From positions 124,001 to 188,000 of the forward strand of contig NZ_JBKBHT010000002.1 in the NCBI RefSeq assembly GCF_046297595.1: 64,000 nt of DNA. The letters run 5' to 3'. This stretch comes from Ferrovibrio sp046297595 (GTDB lineage: Bacteria > Pseudomonadota > Alphaproteobacteria > Ferrovibrionales > Ferrovibrionaceae). The notes beneath the pieces were generated by a model. It was not told the origin of the DNA. It saw only the letters and a program-made list of their open reading frames with translations, and searched no databases. Below are positions 36,158 through 44,921 of this stretch, piece after piece. Each line of letters starts with the position of its first letter. Within the stretch, counting starts at the first letter, position 1. The position numbers were made by a program, and so were the translations under genes.

Positions 36158-37091
36158 TCTTAATGCCACCTTCGGCAAAACGCTGGATCCGGTCTTTGCC
36201 GAGAAGCTGGGTCAGATCTTCAAGGCACCGATCCGCGCCTGCGATGCGGAACGGCTGGAATTCACGGACGGCACCAGCGTGCCGGTGGTCAATCACGTGC
36301 CGCGTTTCGTGTCGTCCGATCAATATGTGAAGTCCTTCTCGTTCCAGTGGACGAAATACACCACGGCACAGCATAATAGCGCGCATGCCTCAAAATTGAG
36401 CCGGCGCGACTTCATCGGCAAATTCGGCCTTTCGCCCGAACAGGTGAAAGGCAGGCTGTTCCTAGACGCTGGCTGCGGCACCGGCCGTGTGTCGGAAATC
36501 CTGGCCGAATGGGGTGCCTATGTCATCGGCGTGGATTTGAGCGACTCCGTCGATGTTGCACAGCACCAGCTTGTCCGCTTTCCCACAGCAGCCGTGCTGC
36601 AGGCCGATATAGCAAACCTGCCTTTCCGGCCGGAATGCTTCGACATGGTCATATCCACCGGGGTGCTGCATCACACGCCGGATACCCGCGGCTATGCTGC
36701 CAAACTGGTGCCTCTGGTGAAGGCGGGCGGGGAATTCGCGATCTGGGTTTATGACTCGCGTATATTCTCGCGCCGGAAAGAATGGATCCCCTTCACCTCG
36801 CGGGTGCCGCACAAGGCCTTCAATGACTGGTGCGTCTGGATCAGCGATGTGGCGCGTGCCAACCGAGGTCATCCGCTGCTGGAAATGTTCATCCGGCAGA
36901 TGCCGTTCACGACCCATCACGAAACCGCGTTGCGCTCGGCTCTGACTCTGTTCGATAGTTATACGCCAAGCTATCACGGCGTTCATTCGGAGGAGGAAGT
37001 CACGCAGTGGTTCAGGGAGTTCGGATTGACCGATATCCATACCAATGCGATTTCAACCTCGGTGCGCGGGCGTAAACCGCTTCAGGTCTAA
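36147..37091 (+). CDS. Class I SAM-dependent methyltransferase
   Basis: 314 residues. A variant Trm112-like N-terminal part (DAERLEFTDGTSVPVVNHVP, then FVSSDQY) precedes the SAM fold: motif I FLDAGCGTGRVSEILAEWG, acidic loop VIGVDLSDS, DIANLPFRPECFDMVISTGV with the following LHHTPDT, and GGEFAIWVYD. This organisation resembles methyltransferases acting on glycan or lipid-linked intermediates. It overlaps the 384-residue unknown at its start and the GFA-family gene at its end (4 bases, convergent). Confidence 0.85.
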   Translation: MPIDLNATFGKTLDPVFAEKLGQIFKAPIRACDAERLEFTDGTSVPVVNHVPRFVSSDQYVKSFSFQWTKYTTAQHNSAHASKLSRRDFIGKFGLSPEQVKGRLFLDAGCGTGRVSEILAEWGAYVIGVDLSDSVDVAQHQLVRFPTAAVLQADIANLPFRPECFDMVISTGVLHHTPDTRGYAAKLVPLVKAGGEFAIWVYDSRIFSRRKEWIPFTSRVPHKAFNDWCVWISDVARANRGHPLLEMFIRQMPFTTHHETALRSALTLFDSYTPSYHGVHSEEEVTQWFREFGLTDIHTNAISTSVRGRKPLQV

Positions 37092-37588
37092 CGCACCCAA
37101 ACCTTGTGTTTCTTGTGCCATTCGGCCAGCGAGAGTTTCGGATACAGATCATATGTCTCGTCATTCCGGCCGATCCTGGGCTTTACCCAGCCGGGCTTGT
37201 AGCGCAGCATCAGATGCACCCGCGCCGGCGGCGCGGGCAGCGGCGTGTCGATAGCCGAGGCGAAGGGATGGATCAGATCGGGCCAGGTGGGATCAAAGAG
37301 CCAGAGCGCGGTGGCGCAGCGTTTGCAGAAATTGCGCTCGCCTGAGCTGGTCTCGCAGTTTTTCCCGTCGTCGTCGCAGATTTCCGCCCGGTAGACACCG
37401 ATGCTGCGCCGGCCTTTCACGATCTTCAGGCTAGCGGAAAGGCCGCCCAGATTGATGGCAAAGCCGCCGCCGCCGGCTGTCTTGCGGCAGATGCTGCAAT
37501 AACAGAGCTGGTAGGGGACAGGCGTGTGGCTGTCGAGGCCGAAGCGCACGGCGCCGCAGCGGCAGGATCCTTCAAGATGCATCGGCAT
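37088..37588 (-). CDS. GFA family protein (glutathione-dependent formaldehyde-activating fold)
   Basis: 166 residues. Zinc-binding cysteines of the GFA/CENP-V fold: CRCGAVRF near the start, then LCYCSICRKTAGGGG and NFCKRCATALWLFD. ATG after GGGGAGA. Family members range from glutathione-formaldehyde condensing enzymes to unknowns; no formaldehyde gene is nearby, so the reaction is unknown. Confidence 0.87.
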   Translation of the reverse strand: MPMHLEGSCRCGAVRFGLDSHTPVPYQLCYCSICRKTAGGGGFAINLGGLSASLKIVKGRRSIGVYRAEICDDDGKNCETSSGERNFCKRCATALWLFDPTWPDLIHPFASAIDTPLPAPPARVHLMLRYKPGWVKPRIGRNDETYDLYPKLSLAEWHKKHKVWVR

Positions 37589-37641
37589 GGGCGGTCTCCC
37601 CTGATCGAGATCGATCTGATGTGGCTGATCTGCAACAGCAA

Positions 37642-37660
37642 ACGATGCGGATTGCATCGT
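37642..37660. promoter_or_regulatory. Inverted repeat between GFA and MFS genes
   Basis: ACGATGC and GCATCGT arms with a 5-base gap, in the 231-base divergent region between the GFA gene and the drug efflux gene. A possible operator for either; nothing else specific was seen in the gap. Confidence 0.35.
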
Positions 37661-37819
37661 GACAATTCTACGGTGGCCAGGGCGGCCAGTTCGCTTTATA
37701 CAACGCTCGCCCGTCTGCATCTGCAGGCCGGCCGGCCGGCGCCCTCATCCCCAAATCATATATCAACGTCCCAGTTTTGGGGCGCGTCTCCCCTTTTGCA
37801 GTTCAAAGGCAGTATTTCC

Positions 37820-39055
37820 ATGACCGCTCAACCCACTCATACCGATCCCCGGGCCGGCGCGCATTTCCTGCGCAACGCCCTGATCCTCGGCCTGCTCACC
37901 GCCATCGGCCCGTTTGCCATCGACATGTATCTGCCGTCGCTGCCATTCATCGGCGACAACCTGCAGGCAGACCCCGACAAGGTTCTGATGAGCCTGACCG
38001 CTTTCTTCATCACCTTCGCGATCGGCCAGCTTGTCTTCGGCCCGATCTCGGACCTGCTGGGCCGGCGGCTGCCGCTCTATTTCGGCGTAGCGCTGTTCAT
38101 CGGCGCCAGCGTGGGCTGCGCGCTGGCCGACACGGTCGAAACGCTGATCGCTTTCCGCTTTTTACAGGGCCTTGGAGGGGCAGCCGGCATCGTGATCCCG
38201 CGCGCCATCGTGCGCGACCTGCATAGCGGCGTGGAAGAGGCGAAGCTGCTCGGCCTGCTGATGCTGGTCTTCAGCGTGTCGCCTCTGCTGGCACCGATGT
38301 TCGGCAGCGTGATCATCGATGCATTGGGTTGGCGCACCGTCTTCTGGTTCGTCGCCGGCATCGCCGTCTTCGCCAGCATCCTCGGCCTGCTGCTGGTGCC
38401 GGAGACGCGCTCGGCGGCACAGCGCGCCGAGACCAGTATCGGCAGTATGGTCGGGGCCAGCCGGCAACTTTTCACCGACAGGACCTTCATGGGCCTGACG
38501 CTGGCGAGCAGCTTTGCCATCTGCGCCTTCTTCGTTTTTCTGGCCAATGCACCTTTCGTGATGATGGGCCAGTATGGCCTGTCGCCGATCGGCTTCAGTG
38601 TCACCTTTTCGCTGAATGCCGCCGCCTTCTTCTTCGCCGCGCAGTTCTGCGGCCGGCTGGGGGCGCGGTTCGGCCTGCGCGCATTGGTGATGCCTTCGAT
38701 TCTCGGCTTCACGGCGATGATGGTGCTGGTCTTTGCGCTGAACGCGATCGGGCTGGACAACCTCTACCTGACGATGGCGCTGCTGCTGCTGGGTTATGGC
38801 TGCCTCGGCTTCCTGCTGCCCACGGCATCCGTGCTGGCGCTGGAAGCCTATGGCGAGGCGGCCGGCATGGCCTCGTCGCTGATGGCGACCCTGCAGCTTG
38901 CAATCGGCGCGGTGGTGATCGGCGTCAGCGGCAAGTTCATCAACGGCGTCGGCCTGAAGATGACCGGCGGCATCGCCATCTGCGCGGTAGCGACCCTGGT
39001 GGTGGCGCTGCTGACGCTGCGCGGCAGCAGGCGGCAGCCTGTACCCGCCGAATAA
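37820..39055 (+). CDS. MFS multidrug efflux transporter, Bcr/CflA family
   Basis: 411 residues, 12 hydrophobic helices. The N-terminus has the Bcr/CflA pattern GPFAIDMYLPSLPFIGDNL and the DHA1 motif A region IGQLVFGPISDLLGRRLPLY, followed by FRFLQGLGGAAGIVIPRAIV and RDLHS. It is a proton-driven drug or metabolite exporter in the inner membrane; the substrate is unknown. The frame extends upstream, but this ATG begins the conserved protein. Confidence 0.9.
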   Translation: MTAQPTHTDPRAGAHFLRNALILGLLTAIGPFAIDMYLPSLPFIGDNLQADPDKVLMSLTAFFITFAIGQLVFGPISDLLGRRLPLYFGVALFIGASVGCALADTVETLIAFRFLQGLGGAAGIVIPRAIVRDLHSGVEEAKLLGLLMLVFSVSPLLAPMFGSVIIDALGWRTVFWFVAGIAVFASILGLLLVPETRSAAQRAETSIGSMVGASRQLFTDRTFMGLTLASSFAICAFFVFLANAPFVMMGQYGLSPIGFSVTFSLNAAAFFFAAQFCGRLGARFGLRALVMPSILGFTAMMVLVFALNAIGLDNLYLTMALLLLGYGCLGFLLPTASVLALEAYGEAAGMASSLMATLQLAIGAVVIGVSGKFINGVGLKMTGGIAICAVATLVVALLTLRGSRRQPVPAE

Positions 39056-39101
39056 AGGCCGGCATCTGGAACAGGGGGGCGGACTGGGCTAAAATGGCGG
39101 C

Positions 39102-39932
39102 ATGGCAAAAGCATCCGCAAAGACAGCCCTGTCCCGCCCCATCACCCTGGCCACCTGGAACATCAACTCGGTGCGCGCGCGCCTTGCCTTGATGGATGCC
39201 TTCCTGCGCCAGCATGACCCCGACATCCTCTGCCTGCAGGAAACCAAGGTGAAGGACGAGGATTTCCCGCACGACCTGTTCGAGCAGCGCGGCTATGCCC
39301 ATCGCCTGATCCATGGCCAGCCGGGCTATAACGGCGTGGCGATCTTTGCCAAGGCGCCGGTGGTGCTGAAGGAGAAGCTGAAGCTGGCCGGCCGCGACGA
39401 CCGCCGCCATATCGCGGCCGAACTGGCCGACGGCACCATCCTGCACAATTACTATGTGCCGGCTGGCGGCGACATTCCGGACGCGAAGAAGAACGACAAG
39501 TTCGCCCATAAGCTGGATGTGCTGGACGGCATGACCAAATGGTCGGCCGGCCTGAAGAAGAAGGGCGGCCGGGAAATCCTGGTCGGCGACCTGAACATCG
39601 CGCCGCTGGAGACCGATGTGTGGTCGCACAAGCAGCTGCTGGACGTGGTGAGCCACACGCCTGTCGAAACCGAGGGCCTGCTGAAGATGCAGGCCGCGCG
39701 CGGCTGGGTGGATGCCGTGCGTCATTTCGTGCCGCCGGCCGAGAAGCTGTATTCCTGGTGGAGCTACCGTTCGCCGAACTGGGAGCTGGCCGACAAGGGC
39801 CGCCGACTGGACCATGTCTGGGTCAGTCCGCAGCTGCAGGACCGCCTGAAGGGCGCGCAGGTGATCAAGGCCATGCGCGGCATGGAAAAGGCCTCCGATC
39901 ACGCGCCGATCATCGTCACCCTGGCTCCGTGA
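39102..39932 (+). CDS. xth: Exodeoxyribonuclease III (AP endonuclease)
   Basis: 276 residues, EEP-fold DNA repair enzyme. LATWNINSVRARL, ILCLQETKVKDEDFP with the metal-binding Glu, YYVPAGGD, LVGDLNIAP, YSWWSYR and C-terminal KASDHAPIIVTL (Asp-His). These are the ExoIII hallmarks, distinguishing it from the phosphodiesterase-like EEP protein at 13.6 kb. It removes 3' blocking groups and cuts at abasic sites. Confidence 0.93.
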   Translation: MAKASAKTALSRPITLATWNINSVRARLALMDAFLRQHDPDILCLQETKVKDEDFPHDLFEQRGYAHRLIHGQPGYNGVAIFAKAPVVLKEKLKLAGRDDRRHIAAELADGTILHNYYVPAGGDIPDAKKNDKFAHKLDVLDGMTKWSAGLKKKGGREILVGDLNIAPLETDVWSHKQLLDVVSHTPVETEGLLKMQAARGWVDAVRHFVPPAEKLYSWWSYRSPNWELADKGRRLDHVWVSPQLQDRLKGAQVIKAMRGMEKASDHAPIIVTLAP

Positions 39933-39943
39933 CGCGGGCCGGC

Positions 39944-42367
39944 CTAGGCGAATTCCGCTTTCATCATCTTCTCGGCGATGAAGAAGCCGAGGCGACGGTA
40001 GCTTTCGAAGCGCCGTTCGCTGAAGAACTGATCGCCCGTGCTGTGATGCGGGAAATCCGGATAGTCCAGCGCATAGGCCAGCAGGTCGACCGGCGCGTCG
40101 CTGACCAGCGCGGGCTTCAGGTAGATCAGCCGCCCGGATTCGCCGCCGGGATAGGCTATCGTGGCCGTGACGAAACCGTCCCGCAGCAGCTTGGCGCGGA
40201 CGCCGTCGCTGATCGCGGGATAGCCCTTGCCGCGATAGGCATTCGGCTGGGCCGGATCGCGGTCCAGCTCGGCCCACAGGGCGCGGCTGTCAGCCTGCGG
40301 CATCGGATCGAACACCGCGGCAATGCCGAAATCGATCTGTGCCAGCGCCAGCGCGCGGCCTAGGTCGTCCAGCGAGAAATCCGGATCGCAGGATGCATCG
40401 GACAGCACGATGGTGCGGACGCGACGGCGGAACAGTTCGTAAAGCCCGGTATTGTCGAAATGACCGCCATCGCTCAGTTCGACAAAGGATTCATGCTCGC
40501 GGCCATAATCCGACACCAGCGACATGACCCCGGGCCGCAGGAAATTCGGCGGCGCGGTACTCTTGCTGCCTGGCCTGACCGGCTTCCCCGGATTGGGCTG
40601 CCAATAGCCCAGCCGGATGTTCAGCAGGGTCATGAGGAAACTGATCGACCAGCGGCGCATCAGGCCATCCTCGCCACCAGCCGTGTTGGGATTGGCGGCC
40701 GCCGCCGAGATCGCCATCGCGGTGGCCAGGCTGAGCGAATGATTGCTCGCCTTGCTCTGCTGCGCCGTTTTCAGCCAGCCGGTGGCCGCGCTGCCGGAAT
40801 AAAGCGGGGACAGCATGAAGCTGTCGCCGCCACGCTGGTAATAGCGGGGCTGCCGCGAACGGTTCAAGATGACGTTGGTGTTGACGATGTGATACGGCCC
40901 GCGATAGGGCCCGGGGCGGTCCAGCCCGCACATGACCGACAGGTTGGCGGCATCGGGTGCGGCATAGCCCTGCCCGTCGGCCGCAGGCATGAAGGTCTCC
41001 ATCAGACGGTCGCGATAGAAACGGTGCGGCGAGATGAAGTTCGGATTGTAGCGATAGCACGCAATCACGATCAGCCCGGCCACGGCGAGATAGGTGCCGG
41101 CGGCAATAGAGAATGGAATGGTCATGGCGACCTGAACCAGCCACAGGGCAACAGCATACAGGGCCAGGCCGGCCAGATAGGCCAGGATCGTGGCGGCAAG
41201 GCGCACCAGCAATATGCGCAGCCGGTCATCCAGCCGCTGGATCAGGGATAGCAATCCACTGGCGCCGCCGGCGACCGCCAGCCCCGCCAGCTTCGCAATG
41301 GCTGCGCCAATATCCTGCCGCGCGATATAATCATGACTGAGCGGCAGCGTCGCGGCCAAGGCCAGCAGCAGAAGGCCGGCACTCCAGGCGGAAAAATCCT
41401 GCAGCACGGCGACACGGATGGCATGGGTGGATTCAAAATCGCGCTTCCACGCCTGCCGCAGAAGCGGCAGCAGCAGGAGCATGGCAAATCCCAGTGCGGA
41501 CAGCAGCAGCAGCGCATAGGCACCCGCCGTTTGTGGCGTCGCTGTACCGAACCAGGAACAGCTGTCATGCAGCCAGCCGGAGCCGGCGACATAGATCGCG
41601 GTTGGCGGTAAGGCGAAGCAGAGCGCCAGCGCGGCATAGATCAGCAGGGAACTGATCGACAGGCGCAGCGTGTTACCGATCGCCGTCAGCAGGTTTAGCG
41701 TCTGGGTCGGCGCCAGATAGCTCGCGCGTTCGCGGATATGGCCCAGCAAGGTGACCTTGCGGTCGCCCGGTGCGGGATGAAACGGGTTCGGCTGGCTGGT
41801 GTTGCGGATGATCTTCAGGTCGGCGAGATCGTTGGCCCCCTTGGTGGCCTGATCGTAGAGCGCCCAGGTCAGGGCCGATCCGGTATAGCCACCGCCGGAC
41901 ACGGTGGAAAGATAGTCGAAGCATTCCAGCTTTCCGGCCTGCGCCATGGCCTGCATCACGCCGCTGGCAAAGGCCGCCGAACGAATACCGCCGCCGGACA
42001 ACGCCAGGGCGGACAGCTCGGCGGCGCGCAGGTCCGGCCGGTCGGATTTTTCATCCTCTGCCGGACCGGTCGCGGTCGCGGCGGGCATGGCACGCCGGCG
42101 CGGGGCAGACATCCGCAGGGCCTCCGCCGCCGATGTGGCGATTTCCAGAGGCTGCGCCGTGGCAGCGGCGGTCCGTACGTCGTCACGCGCTTTCAGATGC
42201 AGCTTGCGGACACGGTGCCGGCTGCACAGGTGTTCAAGCTCGGCATCGAGGACCGGCGTAAAAACCGGTGTATGAGCATCCAGCTTTTTGAATCCAAGAC
42301 GCCCAAGCCATCCGGCCTGCGTCGTATCATCATCTTTTGCGCCAGGATTGCCCGTTGCCGCCGCCAT
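39944..42367 (-). CDS. Membrane-spanning patatin-like phospholipase (807 aa)
   Basis: ATG with GGGGGAT site. Oxyanion motif SGGGIRSAAFASG (GGGIR at 125-129) and candidate nucleophile Ser157 in LSTVSGGGYTGS; the usual Gly two residues before the Ser is Thr, closer to the cPLA2/lysophospholipase style. The second catalytic Asp is in SDGGHFDNTGLYEL at about residue 630. Between these halves (about residues 235-460) lie six or seven hydrophobic helices, so a membrane domain is inserted into the lipase fold. The N-terminal 110 residues are low in structure. Probably an inner-membrane lipase; substrate unknown. Confidence 0.8.
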   Translation of the reverse strand: MAAATGNPGAKDDDTTQAGWLGRLGFKKLDAHTPVFTPVLDAELEHLCSRHRVRKLHLKARDDVRTAAATAQPLEIATSAAEALRMSAPRRRAMPAATATGPAEDEKSDRPDLRAAELSALALSGGGIRSAAFASGVMQAMAQAGKLECFDYLSTVSGGGYTGSALTWALYDQATKGANDLADLKIIRNTSQPNPFHPAPGDRKVTLLGHIRERASYLAPTQTLNLLTAIGNTLRLSISSLLIYAALALCFALPPTAIYVAGSGWLHDSCSWFGTATPQTAGAYALLLLSALGFAMLLLLPLLRQAWKRDFESTHAIRVAVLQDFSAWSAGLLLLALAATLPLSHDYIARQDIGAAIAKLAGLAVAGGASGLLSLIQRLDDRLRILLVRLAATILAYLAGLALYAVALWLVQVAMTIPFSIAAGTYLAVAGLIVIACYRYNPNFISPHRFYRDRLMETFMPAADGQGYAAPDAANLSVMCGLDRPGPYRGPYHIVNTNVILNRSRQPRYYQRGGDSFMLSPLYSGSAATGWLKTAQQSKASNHSLSLATAMAISAAAANPNTAGGEDGLMRRWSISFLMTLLNIRLGYWQPNPGKPVRPGSKSTAPPNFLRPGVMSLVSDYGREHESFVELSDGGHFDNTGLYELFRRRVRTIVLSDASCDPDFSLDDLGRALALAQIDFGIAAVFDPMPQADSRALWAELDRDPAQPNAYRGKGYPAISDGVRAKLLRDGFVTATIAYPGGESGRLIYLKPALVSDAPVDLLAYALDYPDFPHHSTGDQFFSERRFESYRRLGFFIAEKMMKAEFA

Positions 42368-42557
42368 GGCCGTATCCCCCTGCCTGGCTTTTTTCCGACA
42401 GATGCATCCTAGCTTTGCCGCTGCCGGCCACAAAGCATACAATGTTAGTTGATCGTCCGACCTGTCGGAGCGAGGCGAGAATGGCTAAGCTTTGGCATTG
42501 CCGGCAGGCAGGAGCGGAAATACGAACGGGGCCAAAATACAACGGGGGATGTCGACG

Positions 42558-43157
42558 ATGCGTCTGCGCAAACTGATTCTCGGAATTCTGCCGGCCTTGC
42601 TGCTGGCGGCCTGCGCCACCCAGCAGGACAGCAGACCGGCCGGTCCACCGCAGCCCGCAACTCCGCAGCCCACTGCCGCCCAGCTCAGCCCAGGCCTGTC
42701 GCCACTCTATTTCATCGCGCAGCTCGACCATGTCGACAACATGCCGCGCAGCCCAGCCGACCTGGCCAAGGGCCGTCGTGGGCCGGCGATCCTGCAGCTC
42801 GATGCCGAATCCGGCTCGGGCCGCATGTGGGATTCGCAGGCAACCGAAGGCTTTGCCGTGCACATGACCGGAATGATCCAGCTCGAAGCCGGCATCTACC
42901 GCTTCGCCGCCTTTGCCAATGACGGCATCCGCATCACCATTGACCGCACCCGCGTGGTGGACGATCCCGATGTGCATGCCGGCCGCCTGTCGCCTTTAGG
43001 CGAAGTGCGGATTTCGCAGCCGGCCTGGTATCCGATCACCGTGCAGTATTTCCAGAAGCGCGGCACGGCGGCGCTGAAATTCCAGTGGCAGCCGCCGGGC
43101 GCCGGCGGCCTGATGACGGTGCCGGCGGCGGCACTGGCCCACATGCCGGCGAAATAG
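42558..43157 (+). CDS. PA14-domain lipoprotein
   Basis: 199 residues. The ATG at 42558 has GGGGG 9 bases upstream; an ATG three codons earlier is too close. Lipoprotein signal with lipobox LLAAC (LILGILPALLLAACATQQDS), a Pro/Gln/Thr-rich linker (about residues 20-45), then a PA14-like beta domain (GMIQLEAGIYRFAAFANDGI, RITIDRTRVVDD, WYPITVQYFQKRGTAALKFQ). PA14 domains bind carbohydrate. Likely membrane-anchored in the periplasm or outer membrane. Confidence 0.82.
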   Translation: MRLRKLILGILPALLLAACATQQDSRPAGPPQPATPQPTAAQLSPGLSPLYFIAQLDHVDNMPRSPADLAKGRRGPAILQLDAESGSGRMWDSQATEGFAVHMTGMIQLEAGIYRFAAFANDGIRITIDRTRVVDDPDVHAGRLSPLGEVRISQPAWYPITVQYFQKRGTAALKFQWQPPGAGGLMTVPAAALAHMPAK

Positions 43158-43179
43158 AGCCGGCGAAATAAGCGGCCCT

Positions 43180-43917
43180 CTAGAGATTCCAGTCCGGATC
43201 GGGAATGGTGGCGAAGACCTTGCGCAGGCCTTCGCCCCACAGGCCGCGGATGCTGGAGAAATAGGAATCCTGCTCGGTGATGCGCTTGCGCAGGCTGAAG
43301 CGCTGCGTATCCCTGGGCAGAACCACCAGATCGAGCGGCGGGCCGACCGAGATGTTGGACCGCAGGGTGGAATCCATCGACACCAGCGCGCATTTCGCCG
43401 CCTGCACCAGCGGCGTGTCGGGCTGGATTACACGGTCCAGAATGGGCTTGCCGTATTTGATCTCGCCGATCTGCAGGAAAGGCGTGTCTTCGGTGGCGCG
43501 GATGAAGTTGCCGGCATAGTAGAGCATGTACAGCTCGTGCGGCCGGCCGGCGATCTGACCGCCCAGCAGCATGGAGAGACTGGGCTCGACGCCCTGCTGC
43601 TTCAAGCCTTCGCCATCGCGGCGCGCCACCTCGCGGATCGCGGCGCCGACGATGCCGGCCGCCTCGAACATGCTGGTGGCCTGCATCATGTCATGCGCCT
43701 TGCCGTCCTCGCCGGCAAAACCTTCGCGCAGCAAAGCCACCACCGACTGGCTGAGCGAAAGGTTGCCTGCCGTGGCCAGCGCCAACGCGCGTTCGCCCGG
43801 CTGTTCCCAGACATGCATCTTGCCGAAGGTGGCAATGGAATCGACGCCGGCATTGGTGCGGCTGTCAGACAGCATGACGATGCCGTCGTTAAGCAGAAGG
43901 CCGACGCAATAGGTCAT
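43180..43917 (-). CDS. Anbu, bacterial proteasome-related peptidase
   Basis: 245 residues of the Ntn-hydrolase (20S proteasome beta-like) fold. After Met removal the N-terminal residue is the nucleophile Thr (MTYCVGLLLNDGIVMLSDSR), followed by TNAGVDSIATFGKMHVW with the catalytic-region Lys, and LALATAGNLSLSQSVVALL. This is the Anbu (ancestral beta subunit) group. The family's neighbours are alpha-E, a circularly permuted ATP-grasp and a transglutaminase; the first two lie directly upstream here and the transglutaminase is missing. Substrate unknown. Confidence 0.9.
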   Translation of the reverse strand: MTYCVGLLLNDGIVMLSDSRTNAGVDSIATFGKMHVWEQPGERALALATAGNLSLSQSVVALLREGFAGEDGKAHDMMQATSMFEAAGIVGAAIREVARRDGEGLKQQGVEPSLSMLLGGQIAGRPHELYMLYYAGNFIRATEDTPFLQIGEIKYGKPILDRVIQPDTPLVQAAKCALVSMDSTLRSNISVGPPLDLVVLPRDTQRFSLRKRITEQDSYFSSIRGLWGEGLRKVFATIPDPDWNL

Positions 43918-43961
43918 GGCACGCTTCCCGGTTTCCGGTCCCTGGTGTTTTTCTTCTTATA

Positions 43962-44918
43962 TCACGCCGGCTGCATGAAATCGCGGGCGATGGCCGCGCC
44001 CAGCTCGATATTGCTGTCGATCGTCTCGGTCAGGTATTCGTGCAGGCCGGCATCGAAGATCGCCTCGATATCGCCGTAGCGCACCTTCATCAGCATGCCC
44101 TCGGCCTGCCGCACGGACGGATAGTCGCGGGAATAATTCTGCCGCAGCTGCTGCAGGATCGTGACGATCTCGGCAAAGCAGGCATGCAGGGAACGCGGGA
44201 AATCCTCGCGCAGGATCAGCAGCTCGGCCACCCGCGAGGGCCGGATCGAGTCGCGATAAATCTGGCGGTAGATGCGCAGGGCCGAGACCGAACGCAGCAG
44301 GGCGCCCCACTGGTAGTAGTCGACAGCGCCGCCGATATCGCCCGGGGACGGCAGCAGGATGTGATACTTCACATCGAGAATGCGGGCGGTGGAATCGGCG
44401 CGTTCCAGCAGGGTGCCCAGCCGCATGAAGCGGTTGGCGTCGTCGCGCTGCATGGTGCCCTCGGCGACGCCGCGGAAGAGCTGGCTGCGTTCGCGCACCC
44501 AGTCGAAAAAGGGCGAGAAGCCGTCTGATTCCACTTTCTTGAGGCTGAGAGTCTGCATTTCCAGCCAGGAGGCGTTGATGCTTTCCCAGGCCTCGGAGGT
44601 GATCTGCGCCCGCATGGCGCGGGCATTCTCGCGTGCCGCCTTGAGGCAGGCATGAATGGACGAAGGATTGTCTGGCGCGAAGGCGAGGAAGTCGATCACC
44701 GCCCGGCGGGTGACCGCGCCGCCATGCAGAGCAAACGACTTGTCGCAGCCGGCAATGATCAGGGCGGCTTCCCATTCGTCGCTGCGGCCGCTGCCGCGGG
44801 CATTGCCGGCCATCTGCAGGCTCATGCGCTGTGCCACGTTGAGGATGCGCGCCATCGCCTCGGCGCGCTCGATATAGCGGGTCATCCAGTAGAGGTTGTC
44901 GGCGGCGCGGGACAACAT
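43962..44918 (-). CDS. Alpha-E domain-containing protein (DUF403)
   Basis: 318 residues, almost entirely helical, with the alpha-E signature start MLSRAADNLYWMTRYIERAE and EARENARAMRAQITSEAWE-like sequence in the centre. It accompanies circularly permuted ATP-grasp ligases and is thought to work with them in a peptide-ligation or tagging pathway. It starts 3 bases after the ATP-grasp stop and is followed by Anbu after 44 bases. Confidence 0.92.
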   Translation of the reverse strand: MLSRAADNLYWMTRYIERAEAMARILNVAQRMSLQMAGNARGSGRSDEWEAALIIAGCDKSFALHGGAVTRRAVIDFLAFAPDNPSSIHACLKAARENARAMRAQITSEAWESINASWLEMQTLSLKKVESDGFSPFFDWVRERSQLFRGVAEGTMQRDDANRFMRLGTLLERADSTARILDVKYHILLPSPGDIGGAVDYYQWGALLRSVSALRIYRQIYRDSIRPSRVAELLILREDFPRSLHACFAEIVTILQQLRQNYSRDYPSVRQAEGMLMKVRYGDIEAIFDAGLHEYLTETIDSNIELGAAIARDFMQPA

Positions 44919-44921
44919 GGC

